Origin: Candidatus Gerdarchaeota archaeon
GTDB lineage: Archaea; Asgardarchaeota; Heimdallarchaeia; JABLTI01
DNA: 23,429 nucleotides
Reading direction: 5' to 3'
NCBI GenBank assembly: GCA_016839405.1
Contig: JAEOUJ010000013.1
Span: 1 to 23,429, forward strand
In this document: positions 16,881-23,429 of the stretch, piece after piece
How positions within the stretch are numbered: the first letter of the stretch is position 1
Layout: each line of letters opens with the position of its first letter
Notes under the pieces: generated by a model
Seen by the model: the letters and a program-made list of their open reading frames with translations, nothing else
Database searches by the model: none
Told to the model about the DNA's origin: nothing
Translations under genes and position numbers: made by a program

Positions 16881-17045
16881 TTTTATTTCACCATATATTC
16901 AAAGATAATAATACTAACAATATTTTCCTTATCAATCAATAATAATAAGATTTGTAAATAGTTTTTTGTTGAATTTTTCATTATCTTAAAGAAAAACTCT
17001 TATTGGGTAAGTAAGCAAAGAGAAAATATCTAGAGGTATTCTTTG

Positions 17046-18344
17046 ATGAAATATTTAATTATAGATGCCCAAATAGCTGGAGCAGCTGGAGATATGTTTC
17101 TTGGGGCATTACTTGATTTGTTATATAAAGATGAAAATGACCAAGAAAATGCTGATAATAAGCGTCAAAAATTCATTTCTGATATTGCAAAAGCTATTCC
17201 TAAATTAGCTGGTTTAGATGAGAAAAAATCTAAGATAGAAGTTGAAATTAGTCGGAAAAATAAATTTGCTTTTGAAGGCATCCAATTAAATATTAATATA
17301 CAAGAACCACATAGACATTTGAAGATACAGCAAGCATTTGAGATTGTCGAAAAAGCATATAATCATTTTAAATTTACAGCAATTGGTAAAGAATTTTGTC
17401 AAAAAGCTTTGGATATTCTATTTGAAGCAGAAGCAATCGCACATGGTGAATCAAAAGATGAGGTTCATTTACATGAAGCAGGCTCATTAGATACTTTTCT
17501 TGATATAATAGCTGTAGCTATTTTGTTAGAAAAATTAGAGATTTTCAATGCAAATATTTACATTTTACCTGTAGCATTAGGATCTGGAACGATAATATTT
17601 TCTCATGGAACTTTACCAGTTCCTGCACCAGCAGTAGCAGAAATCATCCGAAAATACAGAATACCAACAATAATAGGAACTGTTTCTAGCGAGCTATTAA
17701 CTCCTACTGGGGCTATTATAATTGCATCATTACTCTCTCTTAAACAAGTGACTATAATGAAGAATCCTCCTTCCCTAATTATTGATCATATTGGTATAGG
17801 AATAGGTAGAAAAGAATTTCAAAAAACCCCTAATGGCTTGAGATTAATTCTTGGTCATTCTATAGATGAAACAATACTTAGTGAGGAAATTGCTATTATT
17901 GAAACGAATGTTGACGATTGCTCAGGTGAAACAATTGGTTTTCTAACTGAGCGATTGTTAGATCTGGGAGCTAAAGATGCTTTTCTGACACCAATTTACA
18001 TGAAGAAAAGTCGTCCAGCTACAAAAATATCAGTACTTTGTAATCCGAATGAAATTGAAAAATTTGCCACTGAAATAATGAATCAAACGAGTACAATTGG
18101 TGTACGAATTATTCAAAGTTCTAAGCTTATGCTAAAACGAGAAATAAAGGAGTTCCATATTACAATTAATGGTAAAAATTTCTTAGTAAGAGGTAAAATT
18201 GCTTATAATAAAAATGGTGAAATAGCTCATTTCAAACCAGAATTTGATGATGTTAAACTAATAACAGAAGAAACAGGTTTAACTATTAATGAAGTAGTCT
18301 CGAGAGCTCGTAGTTTAATTAAAAAAGAAATAGAGAAAAAATAA
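17046..18344 (+). CDS. larC: LarC-type nickel insertion protein (DUF111 family)
   Basis: 432 residues from ATG 17046, preceded at eight bases by GAGGT; a TTG one codon earlier is less likely. LarC uses CTP and inserts nickel into the pyridinium-dithiocarboxylate pincer cofactor of lactate racemase (LarA). Family blocks are present: the opening DAQIAGAAGDMFLGALLDLL (7-26), a reduced histidine cluster EPHRHLK (87-93), AHGESKDEVHLHEAGSLDT (132-150), GTIIFSHGTLPVPAPA (181-196), and the C-terminal CTP-binding part with ETNVDDCSGETIGF and MKKSRPATKISVLC. The histidine cluster is shorter than in the bacterial prototype. LarB, LarE and LarA are not in this window, so the cofactor's user is unknown. 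The gene is divergent from the HerA-like gene and ends one base from the next, convergent gene. Confidence 0.88.
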   Translation: MKYLIIDAQIAGAAGDMFLGALLDLLYKDENDQENADNKRQKFISDIAKAIPKLAGLDEKKSKIEVEISRKNKFAFEGIQLNINIQEPHRHLKIQQAFEIVEKAYNHFKFTAIGKEFCQKALDILFEAEAIAHGESKDEVHLHEAGSLDTFLDIIAVAILLEKLEIFNANIYILPVALGSGTIIFSHGTLPVPAPAVAEIIRKYRIPTIIGTVSSELLTPTGAIIIASLLSLKQVTIMKNPPSLIIDHIGIGIGRKEFQKTPNGLRLILGHSIDETILSEEIAIIETNVDDCSGETIGFLTERLLDLGAKDAFLTPIYMKKSRPATKISVLCNPNEIEKFATEIMNQTSTIGVRIIQSSKLMLKREIKEFHITINGKNFLVRGKIAYNKNGEIAHFKPEFDDVKLITEETGLTINEVVSRARSLIKKEIEKK

Positions 18345-18345
18345 C

Positions 18346-19383
18346 TCATGATTGTTTATCAGGCACAATTTCCAGCATACAATATCTATCGCGTTTACCT
18401 GCATGAAAGAGCTCTTTAACAATGAGTGGAAAGCCATAAATCTCATTTAATATTCCTAGCCACATTGACCTAAAGAATAGACATCTATTCACAAATTTCT
18501 TTTCAGCACAGAATTGACGACAATCATAATAAATTAAATAATTTGTTGCATGTCGATCTTGTAAAGTAGATTGCAATTTTTCAATTAATGGATCAGTTAC
18601 TTTTGTTGATAATAGTTTCACAAAAAATTCGCCAATAATCTCTGCCATATTAACAAGATCCTTTTCAGATTGTTTCTCCGTTAATTTCATTATAATTAAA
18701 GAGACATTTTCTAGTGAAGAAATTTTCAAGCTTTCTTTAATTGAATCATCCAATTCAGTAGAATAATTTGCTATATAAGATTCAGTAATAACTTTCCAGA
18801 GGGTTTCAAATAATATCATATCTGGAATATCTCGATTAAAAATCGGTCTGAATATTAATTCATTAGTTAATGTTTCATGTATCGATCTTTCCGTTTGGAT
18901 TTTAGGTACAGGGGTTGGTATTTCTATCTCTTTTTTAACAACTTTAGGAGCTGCTTTATTGAAATTAATTTCATAATAGCTTCCAGAACTATATGAGGGA
19001 ACTGCTGAAACATCTACCTCAGAGTCAAATATATGATAACATATGCCTTTGAAAAAAGCTTCCAGAACTAAATAAGTTCCATCTGTATCAGCTACTTCAT
19101 TTATAAAAAAACGATTTTTTCCTAATATAATCTTGCCAAAACCTTTGTCGGAATCAAAATTAATTTGAATACTTTTCCATCCCAACGTGTTTAATAACTC
19201 AGTAATAGTTTCTTTAATGTCTCGAGTTTCTTCAATTATTAGCGTTCTTTGAACGAATTTTGCTATTTTGGAACAAAACTGATCTTTTTGATCTTCATTC
19301 TTTATAATTAAATCAGCTGATTGAATTAATGAGAAAAATAAAGTTCTAATTATTCTTTGTTCCTTAATTATATCTAAAGCCAT
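18346..19383 (-). CDS. Protein with two V4R/TRAPP-like regions
   Basis: 345 residues. The first region (about 60-142) reads LLNTLGWKSIQINF, then GFGKIILGKNRFFINE, then LVLEAFFKGICYHIFDSEVD and a closing strand YYEINF. This is the order seen in V4R domains: glycine, beta hairpins, a G-containing helix, then a strand. After a proline-rich linker and a helical middle, the last 70 residues (about 275-341) repeat the theme: LIYYDCRQFCAEKKFVNRC, MWLGILNEIYGFPLIVKELF and DRYCMLEIV. V4R domains bind small hydrophobic molecules or metals and share their fold with Bet3-type TRAPP subunits. Cysteines 288, 292, 301 and 335 cluster in the second region. The family call is by pattern only. The gene is divergent from the longin-headed gene and convergent with larC at a one-base gap. 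ATG 19383 lacks a strong ribosome site. Confidence 0.68.
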   Translation of the reverse strand: MALDIIKEQRIIRTLFFSLIQSADLIIKNEDQKDQFCSKIAKFVQRTLIIEETRDIKETITELLNTLGWKSIQINFDSDKGFGKIILGKNRFFINEVADTDGTYLVLEAFFKGICYHIFDSEVDVSAVPSYSSGSYYEINFNKAAPKVVKKEIEIPTPVPKIQTERSIHETLTNELIFRPIFNRDIPDMILFETLWKVITESYIANYSTELDDSIKESLKISSLENVSLIIMKLTEKQSEKDLVNMAEIIGEFFVKLLSTKVTDPLIEKLQSTLQDRHATNYLIYYDCRQFCAEKKFVNRCLFFRSMWLGILNEIYGFPLIVKELFHAGKRDRYCMLEIVPDKQS

Positions 19384-19463
19384 TTTTTCTTTCTCTCTAT
19401 TAATCTAATAAATTTGTTTGTTAAAAAAACTTTGATACTGACAATTTTTTGAATAATTCAAAA

Positions 19464-19476
19464 CTATTTTAAATAG
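19464..19476. promoter_or_regulatory. Palindromic TATA-like element between the V4R-like and longin-headed genes
   Basis: CTATTT and AAATAG flank a single T. The sequence contains TATA-like cores in both directions within the 189-base divergent gap. Archaeal spacing predicts start sites near 19500 (plus) and 19440 (minus), giving leaders of about 60-75 bases. AT content here is high, so chance is a real alternative. Confidence 0.3.
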
Positions 19477-19572
19477 AATAAAATGAGCTTAGAATTAAGA
19501 TAGATATAAATTCACATAATATTATTTGAATTTGTAATTAACTTCTAGTAAATAAATTACAGGTGTTATTGA

Positions 19573-22500
19573 TTGGATGCTCAAATAATCATCTCTAGGG
19601 AAGATAATACTGATTTCTTATCACTTGGATTTATACAAACAGATACTTCCTTAGTTAGTGCTCTTGGAGGTGCATTAACAAATTTCGCTGAAGAAATAGG
19701 TTTAGCAGGTGAAAAAAGAGTTGATAGAGACACACCACCAGATGGAATTAATTATTCTCGATTCCAAAATGGAATACTTGCTTCTAAAATGATTCAAGTA
19801 AATGAACACACACCAATAATTCTAATTGCTATAAAAGGTTTCAATGGAAATGAACGAGAACTTAACTTCTTAGTTGAATATGCTTCATTGCTTGCTAAGA
19901 ATATTGTCACTAAATTCAATGAACAATATTCAAGTATTGGTCTTATTCCTAGAATTGATGATGCATCCGATGTTATCGCAATAACATCACATCAAATATA
20001 TAGAAAGTCTAGTGATATAGTCAAGCTTTTAACTAAGCATATGAAATCAAAAATAGCTAAATTGTTAGATGAATTATGGGATAATCAAAATGAATTTGAG
20101 TTATGGGCTCAAAATTATGTTGATAAAAATATAGCCTATCTTTCTCAAACTGAAATTCAAACTGAATTAGCTAAATATTTCTATATACTAGGAGTAAAAA
20201 GTGATGCTTTATTCCCACTAGTTTTTGCTTCTAATTCTAATCCAATAAATGAAATAAAGGGCATAATTAATCATTTTCTAACTAAAAAAGCATCTATTGC
20301 TCAAAAAGAAATACTAAATGAAATCTCTAAAATCATTAATCAACTTAAAGATTCTTCAAAAGCACTTTCAAAAAGAGAAAGCATTGAAATTCCAGAAGTA
20401 GAACTAATAAATGAAAGCTTCATTTTTGAAAAAATACAAGTCGCCAAAACTAATATGTTAGAAAATACTATTAATGAGATTTTAGAGAGCTCAAATCAAG
20501 ATTTGTATAGAAAATTGTTTAAAGAATTTCCCCTGAAATTTGTTGCAATGTCAAAAGAAATAGCTTTTGATAAAAAGCAACTTGATAAAATAGTTCAAGA
20601 GAATTTAACACAGGCACTTAAAAAAGAATTAGCTGATAAACAATGGTTTGATGAAAAATTAGTGAAAATATTGCGTAGTGTTACTGCTAAATATTCTCCT
20701 GATGAAATAATGAAAAAACAGAAACAAATAATTGAAAGGTTCAATAATGAATTTATTAATTCTTTAAAAAGAGAACATCCATTTTTAATTTTAGCTGAAC
20801 CATCATTAATATCTCTAACAAAACTAGTGAAAAAGAATTCTGAAAATATGTTCAATAAATTTACCACAACCTTAGATGAAGCAGTTGTACTTTATAATGC
20901 AATAGGTGAAATTCATTCAAATTTAGCAAAAGATAAATCAAATTCAATACAAGATTTGATGATACTATATTTTTTGCAACAAGTTATACAACCATATCAG
21001 TTTAGAGACGTATCAGATTTAGTTTATTCATTAATTACTGAGAGTTTAGAAAAAACAAGCCTAGGCAGAAAGAGTGCTGATGAACTAATAAGAACAAGCT
21101 TATCTCAATTTGAAAAGAAACTAAATTTTCAAATTATTCCAGAAACAAAACAACTAGTTTTAAAAAGAATTAATAAAATCAAACCACAAAGACAACGGTT
21201 TGAGAACTTTGAAAACCTTGCTTTCTTTTTCAATTCATTTCGAGCTTCATTAGAAAAAGCTTTAACAAGAATATTGCAAACTATTTTTGGCCCTGAGAAA
21301 TTTCCTCGACCACCTGTAATTATGTGTGATATGTTACAAAAGATACCAAATGATATTCAAAATCTTTACACAATTAAACAATATATTGATCGTTTAACAA
21401 AAAGACCAAGTGGTCGTGAGCTATTCAATAACAGTACTTCTAAAGCATTAGAGAAAAATAGCAAATTGAAACAAATTTTACCAACACCTTTAGAGTTAGC
21501 TAGAACTGCTTTTAAATCAGGTTGGTTGAAACCAGTTGATCAGAAATTTAAGGAAACCAAACTTCCAACAAATCAATTCCTTTCTATGGAGGTAAAAATT
21601 TCATCTCTAAAATTACAAGGAAATTTAAGAGCTCTCCTTAGTGATACTACCGTTTTATCAAACTTGTGGACAAATTTTAGTGCAAAAATTATCGAGTCTC
21701 GCCAAAAAATTATCAGATCTGATTTAAATAAATTAGAAAACCAAACAAAAATTTCAGCTGGTGATGCGAGTGGTAAACAAAAATTTGGGGCTATTGTAAA
21801 AAGACTTAGAAACATAAGCCGATTATTAAACAATGTAATAGCTGGTGGTAAGATTAAGATGTTTACTTCTAGAAAGGATTTACAACAATTGGCTCAAGAG
21901 ACCTCTAAAAATCTATTCCCTATTTTCAAATCAAATCCTGATAATTTTACAATAATACCTGATAATTCACAACTAAAGAAATTATCAAACATTAGTCCTC
22001 TTGTAGGAGATTTTCAAGATTTAATGCAAATATATGCTGCTTTATGGATTGCAGATTCAGATTATATTGAAAAAGTAATTGATAATTTATTCTGGTTAGG
22101 TTTGAATAAAACAAACGGAATTAATATTATAGATCCAAGTATTGATAAAAAAATAGATTCTAATTTAAAAAATGCTCATAAAAAAGATTCATTACCTGAT
22201 AAAAAAGCAATAATAAGAGAAGCTATTGTTGAAGATGCAGTTCCTATTTTCACTAAAATGGTTAGGGCAGTTTTATCAGATTCATTTAGTAATTTTAAAG
22301 ATGATAGAATAGTCATTTTTGACGAAAAAGATGAGGATTGGTATGTTTCTCTTGGTAAAGTTAATGCATCAAAAAATGCTTTAAAGAATGTTTTTAAAAC
22401 CATAAAAGAGATTTCTTTATTCAAAGAAAGTGATGACATAACCGAAGTAAGATTTATTCTAACAAATTATTATTCACTTAAGAGAAATAAGGAATCTCAA

Positions 22501-22674
22501 ACTTTAGAGGAATTCATTAGAAAAGCCACATTTATTTATCTAGGGAAGCGTGAAGTAAAAGCAATTGAATTCTTTAATGATTTGAATGAAAAATATATAG
22601 GAAAATCTGCTGCGGATATATTTTATTCTAATATACGTTCACTTGCTCAGATGATTCTTACACCAACAAATTAG
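19573..22674 (+). CDS. Very long helical protein with a longin/roadblock-like N-terminal domain
   Basis: 1033 residues. The first 120 have longin-like order: strand DAQIIISRE (2-10), strand DFLSLGFIQ (14-22), helix SLVSALGGALTNFAEEIG (26-43), three strands (about 59-90, ending PIILIAIKGF), then a long helix ELNFLVEYASLLAKNIVTKF. Such domains act as platforms for small GTPases and as sensors in trafficking proteins, and Asgard genomes have many. The remaining 900 residues are almost all helices with many lysines and asparagines; I recognise no domain, membrane segment or nucleotide site there. A strand-containing part near the C-terminus (DRIVIFDEKDEDWYVSLGK) may be a second small domain. The TTG at 19573 is the start, seven bases after AGGTG; no in-frame ATG is near. 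It is divergent from the V4R-like gene and convergent, at 15 bases, with the acyl-CoA synthetase gene. Confidence 0.78.
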   Translation: MDAQIIISREDNTDFLSLGFIQTDTSLVSALGGALTNFAEEIGLAGEKRVDRDTPPDGINYSRFQNGILASKMIQVNEHTPIILIAIKGFNGNERELNFLVEYASLLAKNIVTKFNEQYSSIGLIPRIDDASDVIAITSHQIYRKSSDIVKLLTKHMKSKIAKLLDELWDNQNEFELWAQNYVDKNIAYLSQTEIQTELAKYFYILGVKSDALFPLVFASNSNPINEIKGIINHFLTKKASIAQKEILNEISKIINQLKDSSKALSKRESIEIPEVELINESFIFEKIQVAKTNMLENTINEILESSNQDLYRKLFKEFPLKFVAMSKEIAFDKKQLDKIVQENLTQALKKELADKQWFDEKLVKILRSVTAKYSPDEIMKKQKQIIERFNNEFINSLKREHPFLILAEPSLISLTKLVKKNSENMFNKFTTTLDEAVVLYNAIGEIHSNLAKDKSNSIQDLMILYFLQQVIQPYQFRDVSDLVYSLITESLEKTSLGRKSADELIRTSLSQFEKKLNFQIIPETKQLVLKRINKIKPQRQRFENFENLAFFFNSFRASLEKALTRILQTIFGPEKFPRPPVIMCDMLQKIPNDIQNLYTIKQYIDRLTKRPSGRELFNNSTSKALEKNSKLKQILPTPLELARTAFKSGWLKPVDQKFKETKLPTNQFLSMEVKISSLKLQGNLRALLSDTTVLSNLWTNFSAKIIESRQKIIRSDLNKLENQTKISAGDASGKQKFGAIVKRLRNISRLLNNVIAGGKIKMFTSRKDLQQLAQETSKNLFPIFKSNPDNFTIIPDNSQLKKLSNISPLVGDFQDLMQIYAALWIADSDYIEKVIDNLFWLGLNKTNGINIIDPSIDKKIDSNLKNAHKKDSLPDKKAIIREAIVEDAVPIFTKMVRAVLSDSFSNFKDDRIVIFDEKDEDWYVSLGKVNASKNALKNVFKTIKEISLFKESDDITEVRFILTNYYSLKRNKESQTLEEFIRKATFIYLGKREVKAIEFFNDLNEKYIGKSAADIFYSNIRSLAQMILTPTN

Positions 22675-22689
22675 AAAAAAAGTGAATAA

Positions 22690-23429
22690 TTATCTATTTT
22701 TTATTTCTTGCCATTTCATTAATGCATATGCTCCCCATGCAGCTCTTTCTGGTGTTGGAAAACTTGGTATACCATTCTCTTGAAGGATTTTAATGGCGTT
22801 TTTCACTTTTTCACCTGCTAATAAGCAACCAATTATTGCTGTATTATGATTTTCTTTAGATATATTAACCATAACTTTTGCAACACCATTTATATCTGCA
22901 TCTCCAGGTGGTACCATTATTGTAATTATAGTGTCAAATTCTCCTGATTGAGCTAAAGCTCGTAATGTTAATTCATATCGATCGGGATTGGCATCCCCTA
23001 ATAAATCAAAAGGATTTTCTCTGGGACAAGCTTCTGGTAATTCCGTTAATTTTTCTCTTAAATTATCTGAAGGTTGATTCAATTCTAAACCTAAAAAATC
23101 TAAATTATCAGAAGTTAATACGCCTGGACCACCTGAGTTCGTGACAATACCGACTCTTTTACCACCTCGGTTAAGATATGCTGAAAGAACTTCGTAAGTA
23201 TCAAATGCTTCATCTAGAGATTCTACCCAAATAGCTCCAGTTTGTTTAGCTACAGATTTATAAATTGTTGGATCCCCACCAAGAGATGCTGTGTGTGTCA
23301 TAGCAGCTTTATTACCTGTTGCTGAACGACCCCCTTTTAAAAATATAACAGGTTTTATTTTTGTAACTTCTTTTAATGTTTCAATTAATTTACGGCCATG
23401 TGTTGCTCCTTCAATATACAAAAAAATGA
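22690..23429 (-). CDS. Acyl/acetyl-CoA synthetase (NDP-forming), alpha region, 5' end off the window
   Basis: About 246 codons are visible; the frame is open through the right edge, so the start is missing. It shows the succinyl-CoA-ligase-like domain of ADP-forming acetyl-CoA synthetase: KIKPVIFLKGGRSATGNKAA, the loop THTASLGG whose first His (codon 23295-23293) aligns with the phosphorylated histidine of succinyl-CoA synthetase alpha, then GKRVGIVTNSGGPGVLTSDN and ACPRENPFDLLGDA. The enzyme converts acyl-CoA, ADP and phosphate to the acid, CoA and ATP, an energy-yielding step in archaeal fermentation of sugars and amino acids. The protein ends WGAYALMKWQEIKNR soon after the alpha region, with no ATP-grasp beta domain behind it; that domain must be a separate gene or lie N-terminal, outside the window. 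Acyl specificity unknown. Confidence 0.9.
   Translation of the reverse strand, partial: IFLYIEGATHGRKLIETLKEVTKIKPVIFLKGGRSATGNKAAMTHTASLGGDPTIYKSVAKQTGAIWVESLDEAFDTYEVLSAYLNRGGKRVGIVTNSGGPGVLTSDNLDFLGLELNQPSDNLREKLTELPEACPRENPFDLLGDANPDRYELTLRALAQSGEFDTIITIMVPPGDADINGVAKVMVNISKENHNTAIIGCLLAGEKVKNAIKILQENGIPSFPTPERAAWGAYALMKWQEIKNR

Overview
The window looks like a piece of an AT-rich archaeal chromosome, most likely from an Asgard archaeon (Promethearchaeota). A Heimdallarchaeia-type lineage is a guess only. The archaeal signs are a double-ring CDC48/VAT-type AAA ATPase, a HerA-family ATPase, a TrmB-type regulator, an acetyl-CoA synthetase (ADP-forming) alpha region and TATA-box-like promoters. 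The Asgard signs are a eukaryote-type ESCRT-III (Snf7/CHMP) protein, a very long protein with an apparent longin-like N-terminus, a protein with two V4R/TRAPP-like regions, and a surface protein made of LVIVD propeller repeats. I could not confirm the lineage by any search.

Region 1 (1-5460) is cell envelope and transport. It holds a GtrA-glycosyltransferase fusion cut by the left edge, then a TrmB-family regulator transcribed away from an ABC-2 type exporter (ATPase plus permease). The regulator and exporter share a short intergenic region with a near-perfect palindrome. A polytopic membrane protein of uncertain family converges on the exporter over a hairpin terminator. Region 2 (5682-9671) is housekeeping: cysteinyl-tRNA synthetase with a hairpin/T-tract terminator, a possible 36-residue CPKC microprotein, and the CDC48 homologue behind a clear TATA box. 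Region 3 (9817-11871) is one secreted, membrane-anchored protein with 14 LVIVD-type repeats.

Region 4 (11971-22674) is the most interesting. It contains a small winged-helix protein, an ESCRT-III protein, a helical protein of unknown family whose gene overlaps a HerA-like ATPase gene with extra N- and C-terminal regions, LarC, a tandem V4R-like protein and a 1033-residue longin-headed helical protein. The V4R-like and longin-headed genes are divergent neighbours. ESCRT-III, longin and V4R/TRAPP folds belong to membrane remodelling and trafficking in eukaryotes, so this stretch is a candidate membrane-trafficking neighbourhood. That functional link is inference from adjacency. The window ends inside the alpha region of an NDP-forming acyl-CoA synthetase.

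I saw no tRNA, rRNA, CRISPR array, insertion sequence or prophage. The only gene-poor stretch above 300 bases is 7122-7478, which holds two terminator-like hairpins, the microprotein candidate and the CDC48 promoter.
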